Source of the DNA: JAJCZZ01 sp964569085
Lineage (GTDB): Bacteria; Gemmatimonadota; Gemmatimonadetes; Longimicrobiales; Gaopeijiaceae
Reading direction: 5' to 3'
Assembly: GCA_964569085.1 (NCBI GenBank)
Contig: CAZMTA010000012.1
Coordinates: 41,109 to 105,108 of the forward strand
Length of the DNA stretch: 64,000 nt
The notes under the pieces were generated by a model. That model was given only the letters and a program-made list of their open reading frames with translations, had not been told where the DNA came from and did no database searches. Positions 26,476 through 34,816 of the stretch are shown one piece after another; position 1 is the stretch's first letter; the number at the start of each line of letters is the position of its first letter. A program made the translations under genes and the position numbers.

Positions 26476-27918
26476 GTGAGCCCCACCCCCGGCGACGCCC
26501 GCCTCGCCACCGTCACGATCCCCGCCCCCGACCTCCGGCCGGAGGCCTTCCTCCGTCACGCCCGGGGGGCCCCGCGGGGCTTCTGGGCCCGGGGCGAGCG
26601 CTGGATCGCGCACCGCGGGGTCGTGGCCGAGCTGGGGCGCGTGGCCGCCGAGGGCGGCGACCGCTACCAGGCGGTGCAGGAGCAGGCGGCCCGTCTCGTG
26701 CGGGACCCGATCCTGGCCCAGAGGGCGGCGCGGGCTCCCCGGGTGCCCTTCTACGGCGGCTTCTCCTTCCGGGCCGACCACCGCGACGAGGGCGTGTGGG
26801 CGGCCTTCCCGTCGGCCCTCTTCCACGTGCCCGCCTTCGAGCTCGAGGGCGACCGCACCGGGGACGCCTGGCTCCGGGCCCGCGCCCTGGCCTCGCCCGA
26901 GGAGGGCGCCGGCGTCCTGGCCCGCCTCCGGCACCGCGCCGAGGCGCTCCGGGCCGAGCTGGCCACCCATCGGGACCGCGCCGGCGAGGCGTCGGGGCGG
27001 CCTCCCACCCGCGGGGTGGGGCGGGCCACGGACCGGGCGGCGTGGGAGGGCGCGGTGGAGGAGTCCCTGGCGGCCATCCGCTCGGGGCGGGTCTCCAAGG
27101 TGGTGCTGGCCCGGACCCTGGACGTGGAGACCGCCGGACCCGTGGACCCCGCCGACGTGGCCCGCACCCTCTGGGAGACCAACCGGGGGAGCCACGTCTT
27201 CATGTTCGAGCCCCGGCCCGGCTCGGCCCTGGTGGGCGCGGCGCCGGAGACCGTGGCCACCCTCCGGGACGGCGTCTTCCACGCCACCGCCGTGGCCGGC
27301 TCCATCCGCCGCGGCGACTCGCCCCGGGAGCAGGCCGAGCTGGCCGCCCGCCTCCTGGCCAGCGACAAGGACCGGGCCGAGCAGCGCATCGCGCTGGACG
27401 ACATGCTGGCCCGCCTGGAGACGGTGGCCCACCAGATCCGCACCGACCCCCAGCCCCACGTCCTGACGCTGGCCCGCATCCAGCACCTGGAGACCGAGAT
27501 CCGCGCCAGCGTCGGGGCGGACACGGGCATCCTGGACCTGCTCCGGCTCCTCCATCCGACGCCCGCGGTGTGCGGCCTCCCCCGGGACGCCGCGCTGGAC
27601 TTCCTGGCCGAGGAGGAGCCCTTCGAGCGGGGGTGGTACGCGGGCCCGGTGGGGTGGTTCGACGGGGACGGGAACGGCTACTTCGCCCCGGCGCTCCGCA
27701 CGGCCGTCCTCCACGACGGCACGTGGCGGCTCTTTGCCGGGGCCGGGATCGTGGAAGGGTCGCGCCCCGCGCTGGAGTGGGAGGAGACGGCCATCAAGCT
27801 GACCCCGATCCTGGAAGCCCTCCGGGAGACCGGCGTGGTGATGGAGTCCCCGGTGGCCCACGCGGACGGGTCCGCGGCGGCCCCCTCGGAGCCCCCCTCC
27901 CCGGCCCGGGGCTCGTGA
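26476..27918 (+). CDS. menF: isochorismate synthase
   Basis: A 480-residue chorismate-utilising enzyme that turns chorismate into isochorismate, first committed step to menaquinone. SKVVLARTLDV carries the catalytic Lys, FEPRPGSALVGAAPE and AVAGSIRRG line the active site, LHPTPAVCGLPRD and ERGWYAGPVGW are family signatures, and GAGIVEGSRP closes the domain. Residues 1-150 are the variable N-terminal part. GTG 26476 is chosen because GGAG stands 4 bases before it and a TATATT promoter lies upstream. Its stop overlaps the menD start (GTGA), consistent with the pathway order. EntC-type siderophore use is unlikely beside menD. Confidence 0.92.
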   Translation: MSPTPGDARLATVTIPAPDLRPEAFLRHARGAPRGFWARGERWIAHRGVVAELGRVAAEGGDRYQAVQEQAARLVRDPILAQRAARAPRVPFYGGFSFRADHRDEGVWAAFPSALFHVPAFELEGDRTGDAWLRARALASPEEGAGVLARLRHRAEALRAELATHRDRAGEASGRPPTRGVGRATDRAAWEGAVEESLAAIRSGRVSKVVLARTLDVETAGPVDPADVARTLWETNRGSHVFMFEPRPGSALVGAAPETVATLRDGVFHATAVAGSIRRGDSPREQAELAARLLASDKDRAEQRIALDDMLARLETVAHQIRTDPQPHVLTLARIQHLETEIRASVGADTGILDLLRLLHPTPAVCGLPRDAALDFLAEEEPFERGWYAGPVGWFDGDGNGYFAPALRTAVLHDGTWRLFAGAGIVEGSRPALEWEETAIKLTPILEALRETGVVMESPVAHADGSAAAPSEPPSPARGS

Positions 27919-29684
27919 GCGGCGCCGCCACCACCCTCCAGGCCCGGGCCGTGACCCAGGAGCTGGTCCGCTCCGGCGTGCGGGAGGTCGTGGTGGCCCC
28001 GGGGAGCCGTTCCACCCCCCTGGTGCTGGCGCTGGCCCGGGAGGAGGGGGTTCGCCTCCGGGTCCACCTGGACGAGCGCTCGGCCGCCTTCTTCGCCCTG
28101 GGCGTGGGGAAGGCCACCGGGGTCCCCGCCGCCGTGGTGACCACGTCCGGGACCGCCACCGCCAACCTCCTTCCCGCCGTGGTGGAGGCCGCCCAGTCCG
28201 AGGTGCCCCTCCTCGTCCTCACCGCCGACCGGCCCGACCGCCTCCGGGGCGCCGACGCGAACCAGGCCATCGACCAGCACCGCCTCTACGGCGAGTACGT
28301 GCGGGCCTTCTTCCAGACCGCTCCGGCGGTGCTGGACGGCCCCGAGCTCCGCCACCTCCGGGGCCAGGTCTGCCGGGCGGTGGCGGCGGCCCAGGGCCCG
28401 GTGGCGGGCCCCGTCCACGTGAACCTCCCCTTCGACAAGCCCCTGGAGCCCCACGAGGGCCCCGAGCTCGAGGCCTTCCGCGCCGAGCACCCGCTGGCCG
28501 CCGACGGCCGCCCCGACGGGGCGCCCTGGGTCCGCATCCGGCGGGGGGCGCGCGCCGCCGACGAGACGGAGCTGGACGAGCTGGCCGCGCTCCTCCGGGG
28601 TTCGCCCCGGGGCGTGATCGTGGCCGGGCCGGCCGCCGACGCCGGCGGGACCCGTCAGGGGAGCGCCGCGCACCACCTGGCCGCGGTGACCGGTTTCCCC
28701 CTCCTGGCCGACCCCCTCTCGGGTGCCCGCTTCGGCGACCCGGGGGACGCCCTGGTGGTGGCGGGCCACGACCTCTTCCTCCGGGACGAGGCGGTGCGGG
28801 ACGCGCTGGCCCCGGACCTGGTCCTCCGGGTGGGGACGAGCCCCGTCTCCGCCGCGCTCCAGCGCTGGCTCTTCCACCACCACGGCGTCGAGCAGGTCGT
28901 CGTGGACGGGGGCGGGCGCTGGAAGGACCACGGCGCCACGGCCACCCGGTACGTGGAGGCCGACCCGGTCCCGACGCTGGTGGGGCTGGCCGGTCGCGCG
29001 GGCCGGTGCGTGGACGAGGCGTGGGCCGGACGGTGGCGGGCCGCCTCGGAGGCGGCGGCCGACGCCCTGGCCGCCGAGGAGGCCGACGGCGAGGCCCACG
29101 AGGGGCTGGTCCTGGCCCGGGTCGCGGAGGCCGCCGGCGACGGACGGATCCTCTTCGTGTCCAACTCCATGCCGGTCCGGGACCTGGACGCCTTCGCCGG
29201 GCCCCGGGACACCGCGCTCCGGGTCCTGGCCAACCGGGGCGCCAGCGGCATCGACGGCATCGTCAGCACCGCCTTCGGAGCCGCCACCGCGGCCACGACG
29301 GTGTGCGTCCTGGGCGACCTCGCCTTCTTCCACGACCAGAACGGGCTCCTCTGGTCCCGGGAGGAGGACGCCCCGGTCCTCTTCGTGCTGGTGGACAACG
29401 ACGGCGGCTCGATCTTCCGCATGCTCCCCGTCGCGGAGCACGAGCCCGAGTTCACCCGGTACTTCACCACGCCCCACGGCATGGAGTTCAAGCACGCGGC
29501 GGCCCTCCACGGCATCCCCCTGGAGGACGTGACCGTGGACGAGGTGGGCGCCGCGGTGCACGCCTACCTGGGCGGCCCGCACACCCGGATCCTCCGCGTG
29601 AAGACCGACAGCCAGGCCAGCCACGCCCGCCGCCGGGACGTCGCCCGGGCCGTGGCCGAGCGGGTGCGCGCCGCCCTCGCCTGA
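27915..29684 (+). CDS. menD: SEPHCHC synthase (2-succinyl-5-enolpyruvyl-6-hydroxy-3-cyclohexene-1-carboxylate synthase)
   Basis: A 589-residue thiamine-diphosphate enzyme joining isochorismate and 2-oxoglutarate. APGSRSTPLVLAL and HLDERSAAFFALG (with the cofactor-activating Glu) form the N-terminal domain, TTSGTATANLLP the pyrimidine-binding part, and GDLAFFHDQNGLL the Mg/diphosphate motif; DNDGGSIFRMLP lies in the active site. The length is a little above the usual 550-580. The GTG overlaps the menF stop. The gene ends 22 bases from the convergent flavin reductase gene. Confidence 0.95.
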   Translation: MSGAATTLQARAVTQELVRSGVREVVVAPGSRSTPLVLALAREEGVRLRVHLDERSAAFFALGVGKATGVPAAVVTTSGTATANLLPAVVEAAQSEVPLLVLTADRPDRLRGADANQAIDQHRLYGEYVRAFFQTAPAVLDGPELRHLRGQVCRAVAAAQGPVAGPVHVNLPFDKPLEPHEGPELEAFRAEHPLAADGRPDGAPWVRIRRGARAADETELDELAALLRGSPRGVIVAGPAADAGGTRQGSAAHHLAAVTGFPLLADPLSGARFGDPGDALVVAGHDLFLRDEAVRDALAPDLVLRVGTSPVSAALQRWLFHHHGVEQVVVDGGGRWKDHGATATRYVEADPVPTLVGLAGRAGRCVDEAWAGRWRAASEAAADALAAEEADGEAHEGLVLARVAEAAGDGRILFVSNSMPVRDLDAFAGPRDTALRVLANRGASGIDGIVSTAFGAATAATTVCVLGDLAFFHDQNGLLWSREEDAPVLFVLVDNDGGSIFRMLPVAEHEPEFTRYFTTPHGMEFKHAAALHGIPLEDVTVDEVGAAVHAYLGGPHTRILRVKTDSQASHARRRDVARAVAERVRAALA

Positions 29685-29705
29685 GGCGCTCCGGGGCGGC
29701 GTCCG

Positions 29706-30242
29706 CTACCCCTGGTCCACCCCGTGGTACCCCCTCCGCCAGTAGACGAGGGGCTCCTCCGCCGTGCCCTCCCGGACCTCCACCACGCGGCCCGTGACCA
29801 GGCGGGACCGGCCCTCCACGGGATGGACCGACACCACCCGACACACCAGCGCCACGAGCGCGCCCTCCACGACGGGGGGGCCGTCCTCGGGGAAGGGGGA
29901 CGGGCCCACGGGGAAGGAGTCGGCGAACACCGAGGCCACGCGGCGCTGATCCCGGGCCAGGAGGCTCACCGCGAAGGTCGCGCCCTCCTTCAGCGGCGGG
30001 ACCACCTGGGCCGAGGCGCCCAGCGAGACGACCACCAGGGGCGGCCGCGCCGAGACCGGCGCGAAGGACGTGGCCGTGGTGGCCAGGACGCGGCCTCCGT
30101 CCCGGGCGGCCACCACGGTGACCGTGGCGGCCCACCACGAGAGCGCCTCCTTGAAGGCCTCGGCGGCCACGGCGTCGCCGTCCCCCTCGGGGTCGGGGGC
30201 GCGGCCGGCGTCGAAGCCGCCCTGGATGGGCCGTCGGGACAT
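29706..30242 (-). CDS. flavin reductase-like FMN-binding protein
   Basis: A 178-residue split-barrel flavin reductase (RutF/HpaC/DIM6 type). The core WWAATVTVVAARDGG, SFAPVSARPPLVVVSL and FAVSLLARDQ follow the family pattern. It would use NAD(P)H to reduce FMN or FAD for a partner oxygenase or act alone. AGGAG lies 5 bases before the ATG. It stands alone on the minus strand, splitting the menaquinone genes into two blocks, and no oxygenase partner is near. Confidence 0.85.
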   Translation of the reverse strand: MSRRPIQGGFDAGRAPDPEGDGDAVAAEAFKEALSWWAATVTVVAARDGGRVLATTATSFAPVSARPPLVVVSLGASAQVVPPLKEGATFAVSLLARDQRRVASVFADSFPVGPSPFPEDGPPVVEGALVALVCRVVSVHPVEGRSRLVTGRVVEVREGTAEEPLVYWRRGYHGVDQG

Positions 30243-30352
30243 GCTCGCTCCTGGCTCGGGGGTGGGGCCGGGCGCGGCGCGACGCGCCGCGCCCGGCCCT
30301 CCAGTACCGGCGGCCGGCCCCCGGGTGCCCTGGCCCGCGTCCCGCCCGTCGG

Positions 30353-30358
30353 TAGATT
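30353..30358 (+). promoter_or_regulatory. -10-like TAGATT upstream of the cyclophilin-menA-menE unit
   Basis: TAGATT lies about 95 bases before the first start codon at 30455. It is the best promoter candidate in the 212-bp space between the divergent genes; the long leader has no clear structure that I can see. Confidence 0.35.
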
Positions 30359-30454
30359 TGCCCTCCGGCGGCCCGCGGCGCCGGGACGCCGCGCTCGCCG
30401 TCCCGTGCGCCTCCGTCGCGCCCCGCTCCCTCGCCCACCCAGCCCTCGCCCGTC

Positions 30455-31117
30455 ATGAGCCGATCCCTCCCGCCCCTCCTCGGAGCCCTCCTCGTGGGCC
30501 TGGCCGCCGGCTGCGCGTCGGGCCCCGGCGTGCTGGTCGACCCGGGCCCCGAGGGCCTCACCGGCGCGGCGCCGGACTCCTTCCGCGTCGAGATGGTGAC
30601 CTCCGAAGGGCCCGTGGACATCACCTTCCACCGGGCCTGGGCGCCCGTGGGCGTGGACCGGGCGTGGCACCTCTTCCGGAACGACTACTACGCCGGCGCC
30701 CGCTTCTACCGCGTGGAGTCGGAGTTCGTGGCCCAGTGGGGCTTCTCGGGCCGGCCCGCGCGGGACTCCCTTTGGCGCGAGCACACCCTGCCCGACGAGC
30801 CGGTGGGCGCGAGCAACCGCCGGGGCGTGGTGAGCTTCGCCCGGGGCGGCGCCGAGACGCGCTCGTACACGCTCTTCGTGAACTACGCCGACAACCCCCG
30901 GCTCGACACGGTCGTGGTGGGAGGCGTGGCCGGGTATCCGCCCCTCGGCGTCATCGAGGAGGAGGACATGGCGGTCCTCGACGGCCTCTACCGGGCCTAC
31001 GCCGACGACCCGCCCCTCCAGGACTCGATCTCGGCCCACGGCAACGCCTACCTGCGGCGCCACTACCCTCAGCTCGACTCCATCGTGACGACGCGGGTGA
31101 CGGCGGAGTGGCGGTGA
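30455..31117 (+). CDS. cyclophilin-type peptidyl-prolyl isomerase lipoprotein
   Basis: A 220-residue lipoprotein (lipobox LAAGC near residue 20). The body reads as a divergent cyclophilin: VDITFHRAWAPVGVDRAWHL, YYAGARFYRV, VAQWGFSGRPARDS and GVVSFARGG follow the PpiA order, with FYR in place of the usual FHR. It would catalyse proline isomerisation in the periplasm. Its stop overlaps the menA start by GTGA, an odd pairing of an envelope chaperone with a quinone-pathway enzyme. Confidence 0.8.
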   Translation: MSRSLPPLLGALLVGLAAGCASGPGVLVDPGPEGLTGAAPDSFRVEMVTSEGPVDITFHRAWAPVGVDRAWHLFRNDYYAGARFYRVESEFVAQWGFSGRPARDSLWREHTLPDEPVGASNRRGVVSFARGGAETRSYTLFVNYADNPRLDTVVVGGVAGYPPLGVIEEEDMAVLDGLYRAYADDPPLQDSISAHGNAYLRRHYPQLDSIVTTRVTAEWR

Positions 31118-32037
31118 CGGGGAAGGCCGTGGACGCCTCCTCCCCCCACGCCGGGATCTCCCGCCTCCAGGCCTGGATCCTGGCCTCCCGCCCCAAGACG
31201 CTGAGCGCGGCGGTGGCGCCGGTGCTCGTGGGCACGGGGCTGGCGGCCCACGACGGGGTGGCCTCCGCCGGGCCAGGCCTGGCCGCCCTGGTGGGCGCGA
31301 TCCTCATCCAGATCGCCACCAACCTGGCCAACGACTACTACGACTTCGTCCGGGGCGGCGACACGGACGATCGCGTCGGGCCGGTGCGGGTGACCCAGGC
31401 GGGCATCCTCCCGCCCGCAACCGTCCGGAACGGGATGCTCGTCACGCTGGCCCTCGCCTTCCTGGTCGGGGTCTACCTGGTGGTGGTCGGCGGGTGGCCG
31501 GTGGTGTGGATCGGCCTGGCCTCGCTGGCGTGCGCCGTCCTCTACACCGGCGGGCCCTTCCCCCTGGCGTACCACGGCCTCGGGGACGTCTTCGTCTTCG
31601 TCTTCTTCGGGCCGGTCGCGGTGGGCGGGACGTACTGGGTGCAGGGGCTGGCCTGGCCGTCGGACGCGCTCCTGGCCGGATGCGCCATGGGCGCGCTCAA
31701 CACGGCCATCCTGGTGGTGAACAACCTCCGTGACATCGAGACGGACGCGGTGGCGGGCAAGCGCACGCTGGCGGTGCGGCTGGGGCGGCGGGGCACGCAG
31801 GTGGAGTACGTGGCGCTGCTCGCGATGGCGGGCGTGGTCCCGGTGGCGGGGGTGGCGTCCTTCGGCTGGCCGCCGGCGGCGCTGGCCCCCCTCCTGGCGC
31901 TCCCCCTCGCGCTCCCCGCGCTCCGGCGGGTCCTGGGCTTCCGGGATCCCCGGGAGCTCCTTCCGGCGCTGGGACAGACCGCCCGGGTCGTGGCGCTGTA
32001 CGGCGCGCTCCTGGCGCTGGGCCTGGGCCTGGGGTGA
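31114..32037 (+). CDS. menA: 1,4-dihydroxy-2-naphthoate polyprenyltransferase
   Basis: A 307-residue UbiA-family membrane enzyme that attaches the prenyl tail to DHNA. NLANDYYDFVRGGDTDDR is the first Asp-rich Mg-diphosphate motif and NNLRDIETDAVAGKRTLAVR the second; about eight hydrophobic helices fill the rest. RPKTLSAAVAPVLVGTGLA at the N-terminus distinguishes MenA from UbiA. GTG 31114 overlaps the stop of the cyclophilin gene; another GTG at 31108 is possible. Its stop overlaps the menE start in the same way. Confidence 0.92.
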   Translation: MTGKAVDASSPHAGISRLQAWILASRPKTLSAAVAPVLVGTGLAAHDGVASAGPGLAALVGAILIQIATNLANDYYDFVRGGDTDDRVGPVRVTQAGILPPATVRNGMLVTLALAFLVGVYLVVVGGWPVVWIGLASLACAVLYTGGPFPLAYHGLGDVFVFVFFGPVAVGGTYWVQGLAWPSDALLAGCAMGALNTAILVVNNLRDIETDAVAGKRTLAVRLGRRGTQVEYVALLAMAGVVPVAGVASFGWPPAALAPLLALPLALPALRRVLGFRDPRELLPALGQTARVVALYGALLALGLGLG

Positions 32038-33395
32038 GCCGGGTCCTCGACGTCCTCGCCGCCGCGCGGGAGCGGGGCGCCGACCCCGGGGCGACGGCGC
32101 TGGTGGCGGCCCTCCCGGGCGGGCCGGGCTCCGGCCTCCGCGCCCTCACCGGGGCCGAGCTGGACGGTGTCGTGTCCGAGCGGGTGGAGGCGCTCCGGGC
32201 CGACGGCGTCCGCGCCGGCCGCATCCACCCCTTCGGGGTCGAGCCCGACGGCGAGGGCGTGGTGGAGCTGCTGGCGCTCTGGCGGCTCGGGGCCACGCCC
32301 GCGCCCCTCAACACGGCCCTGACCCCGAGGGAGCTGGAGACGGCGCGCCACGCCCTGGAGGGGCGGGACGGCGGTGGAGCCCAGGTGGTGCTCTGGACCT
32401 CCGGCACCTCGGGCGCCCCCCGGGGCGTGCTCCTGGGCGCCGAGGGAATGGGGGCCCACGTGGATGCCGTGGTCCGGCGGCTGGAGCTCGCGCCGGTCGG
32501 CGACGTCTGGCTGGCCTCGCTGTCGCCGGGGCACGTGGGGGGGCTGATGCTGCTCTTCCGCGCCCTCCTCACCGGGAGCGTCGTGGTGGCGCCGGGGCGC
32601 CTCGGGGCCGAGGACCTGGCCCGCGTCGTCACGGAGGGGCCGGACGCTCCGGGATGGAGCCGCCCCGTGACCCACGTGTCCCTGGTCCCGGCCCAGCTCC
32701 GGCGCGTCCTCGACCTGGCCGGGGAGACCGCTCCGCCGGCGCTGCGCTGCGTCCTCCTGGGCGGGGCCCGCACGCCCCGGGACCTCCTGGACCGGGCGCT
32801 GGCCGGAGGATGGCCGGCCGCCCTCACCTGGGGGATGACGGAGATGGCGTCCCAGGTGGCCACCGCCCCTCCGGCGCGGGTGCGGGCGAAGCCCGGGTCG
32901 GTGGGGCCGCCCCTGGACGGCGTCCAGGTCCGCGCCACCGAGGCCGGCGAGCTCCTGACCCGGGGCCCCGCGCTGGCGCGGGGACGCCTGGACGGCGGGC
33001 CCGTGGCCGACGCCGACGGCTGGTACCACACGGGGGACCTGGGTCGCGTGGACGCCGACGGCGACGTCTGGATCACCGGGCGGAGGGCGGACCGGATCGT
33101 GAGCGGCGGGGTGACCGTCGAGGCCGCGGAGGTCGAGGAGGCGCTCCGGGCGCATCCGGCCGTGGCGGACGCCTGCGTGGTGGGCCTGCCCGACCCCGAG
33201 TGGGGCGAGACGGTGGGTGCGCTGGTCGTGCCCGTGGAGGGGGAGTTCGACGCCGAGGTGGTGGGAGCGTGGCTCCGGGAGCGGCTGGGCGCCGCCAAGC
33301 GGCCCCGCCGGTGGGCCACCTCCGACGCGCTGCCGCGGAACGCCAACGGCAAGGTGGACCGGGCGGCGGTCCGGGCGCGGCTCGAAGGGAGCTGA
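32034..33395 (+). CDS. menE: o-succinylbenzoate-CoA ligase
   Basis: A 453-residue acyl-adenylate-forming enzyme, the usual length for MenE. WTSGTSGAPRGVLL is the P-loop, WGMTEMASQ the adenine motif, GWYHTGDLGRVDADG the hinge region and NGKVDRAAVRARL carries the C-terminal catalytic Lys. It activates o-succinylbenzoate with CoA. GTG start overlaps the menA stop (GTGA). With menF, menD and menA it makes the classical pathway; menB, menC and menH are not in this window. Confidence 0.9.
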   Translation: MSRVLDVLAAARERGADPGATALVAALPGGPGSGLRALTGAELDGVVSERVEALRADGVRAGRIHPFGVEPDGEGVVELLALWRLGATPAPLNTALTPRELETARHALEGRDGGGAQVVLWTSGTSGAPRGVLLGAEGMGAHVDAVVRRLELAPVGDVWLASLSPGHVGGLMLLFRALLTGSVVVAPGRLGAEDLARVVTEGPDAPGWSRPVTHVSLVPAQLRRVLDLAGETAPPALRCVLLGGARTPRDLLDRALAGGWPAALTWGMTEMASQVATAPPARVRAKPGSVGPPLDGVQVRATEAGELLTRGPALARGRLDGGPVADADGWYHTGDLGRVDADGDVWITGRRADRIVSGGVTVEAAEVEEALRAHPAVADACVVGLPDPEWGETVGALVVPVEGEFDAEVVGAWLRERLGAAKRPRRWATSDALPRNANGKVDRAAVRARLEGS

Positions 33396-33420
33396 GGGCG
33401 GGGCGAAGGGCAGGCGGGGG

Positions 33421-33520
33421 GGCCGGCGGGTCCCATCCGGCCATTCCCTCGCCCGCACGGAGGCCGCCCCGGCCGGCGGGTCCCATCCGACCATTCCCTC
33501 GCCCGGGCGGAGGCCGCCCG
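33421..33520. repeat. two tandem copies of a 50-bp unit
   Basis: 33421-33470 and 33471-33520 are direct repeats with exact 50-base spacing, differing at four positions. The unit begins GGCCGGCGGGTCCCATCC. It lies in the 152-base space between the convergent menE and outer-membrane protein genes. I see no coding potential that fits; it may be a terminator-rich or expanding spacer. Confidence 0.75.
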
Positions 33521-33547
33521 GCCGCCGCGCCCCGCCCCCCCGCTACC

Positions 33548-34467
33548 CTACCGCCTCCGCTTCCGCGCCCTCCGGTGCCCGTCGTCGTCCCCCCGGGGAA
33601 TGCCGATGGAGANNNNNNNNNNNNNNNNNNNNNNNNNNNNNNNNNNNNNNNNNNNNNNNNNNNNNNNNNNNNNNNNNNNNNNNNNNNNNNNNNNNNNNNN
33701 NNNNNNNNNNNNCGCTTCCGCGCCCTCCGGTGCCCGTCGTCGTCCCCCCGGGGAATGCCGATGGAGACCCCCAGGCGGAAGGTCAGGAGATCGGCCTCGC
33801 TCCGGGTCGGGTAGAGGGTGATGCTCCCGTCGGGGTGGTCCACGATGTCGCCCTCGGTGAGGTATTCCATCACCCCGTTGTCGTGGCGCTCCGCGGCCAG
33901 GTCCAGCGAGACGGGCCTCCGCCCCTCGGACAGGCGGATGCGCAGCCCGCCCCCGGCCCGCCAGGCGAAGCCCCCGTCGTCGTAGTTCGTGGTGTTCCCC
34001 CAGTCCTCGCCCCACTCGTGCGCCCCGCTCAGCGCGGACGTGGTCGCGAAGTACGAGAAGCCGAAGGAGGCGTTCACGTACGGCTCCACCGCGCCGGTGG
34101 CCAGGACGAGCTCCGGGCCCACCCCGCCGAAGAGGATGTTGTTCGTGGTGGTGAGGTCCATCTCGATGCGGCACCCCACCGGCACGGCGAAGCACGAGCG
34201 ATGGCGCTCGTGGCCGTACACCACGAAGCCCAGGTCGCCGCGGATGCGGACGCGACCCGCGTGGTCCAGGGGCCAGGTCCCGTAGGCCTGACCTCCGAAG
34301 CCCTGGTCCACCAGCGCCCCCATGTCGCCCCGGGGGTCGGCCGCCAGGAAGGAGAAGCCCACGGTGGCTCCCGCCGGCGGATCCCGCCGCTGGGCCTCGG
34401 CCGCCCCGGCGCTCACGGCCAGCGCCAGCAGCGCCAGCACGCTCCCCATCGTCCCTCGTCTCATCAT
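33548..34467 (-). CDS. outer-membrane beta-barrel protein, interrupted by a false assembly gap
   Basis: A secreted protein with signal peptide (GTMGSVLALLALAVSAGAAEA) and alternating strands typical of an 8-strand outer-membrane barrel (VGFSFLAADPRGD, VRIRGDLGFVVYG, VEPYVNASFGFSYFA, LLTFRLGVSIGIPRG). The start has GGAGGA directly before ATG ATG at 34467. The frame runs into the N run at 33613-33712. The 55 bases on each side of the run are identical; removing one copy and the Ns (155 bases) leaves 765 bases, exactly 255 codons, ending RRARKRRR and a stop at 33548. So the gene is probably intact, 254 residues. The basic C-terminal tail is unusual for a barrel that normally ends in Phe. Confidence 0.75.
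33558..33767. other. 100-N gap flanked by identical 55-base ends (assembly artefact)
   Basis: Bases 33558-33612 and 33713-33767 are identical over all 55 positions and enclose exactly 100 Ns (33613-33712). A 55-base exact overlap and a 100-N filler are what a k-mer assembler plus scaffolder produce when two contigs actually overlap. The true sequence most likely has one copy and no gap. Confidence 0.85.
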
Positions 34468-34556
34468 CCCCTCCTCCACGTTGGTGGACGCCCCCCCCTG
34501 GCGGTGCAGGAAGGCACGGCGCGTGCCGCCCCGGGACGGCCCTGGGAGAACCCGAG

Positions 34557-34568
34557 CCAACGCGTTGG
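34557..34568. promoter_or_regulatory. 12-bp palindrome CCAACGCGTTGG
   Basis: A perfect palindrome with central CG, about 90 bases from the barrel gene start and 249 from the radical SAM start. The centre is of the kind bound by LacI-type regulators, but such short sites also occur by chance; no LacI gene is in the window. Confidence 0.3.
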
Positions 34569-34769
34569 GACACCGATGGTTACGGCCCTCGACGGGGCCC
34601 GTGCGGGCCCCGCCCGGCGCGCCACGTGCGTCCCCCCGGGAGGACAGCCGGCGTCGCCTCCAGGGGAGAGGCGTCCCGGATTCTACGGACCGGGCGTGGG
34701 GAGGCTCCCCACTCGGGTGCCCGACCCTCCCCGACAGCCCCGGCCCCCCACCCCGGCGATCTTCGTTGT

Positions 34770-34792
34770 GGGATCGGGAAGGGCCCGATCCC
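34770..34792 (+). promoter_or_regulatory. 9-bp perfect hairpin in the radical SAM gene leader
   Basis: GGGATCGGG (34770-34778), loop AAGGG, CCCGATCCC (34784-34792). It ends 24 bases before the ATG at 34817, where it could block or pace translation, or end transcripts from upstream. No T tract follows. Confidence 0.45.
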
Positions 34793-34816
34793 TTCTGCCC
34801 ACACCCTCCGAGTCCC

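Larger units (their letters stand above)
34468..34816. promoter_or_regulatory. 349-bp divergent intergenic region
   Basis: Between the barrel gene and the radical SAM gene. It contains an inverted repeat GGCACG-GCG-CGTGCC (34513-34527), a perfect 12-bp palindrome (34557-34568) and a strong hairpin (34770-34792), listed separately. I see no convincing small gene. Promoters for both genes are expected here but no clear -35/-10 pair stands out. Confidence 0.5.

Noticed and set aside
33421..33520. CRISPR-like direct repeats
   Set aside because: Only two units directly abutting with no spacers and no cas genes; it is a simple tandem duplication.
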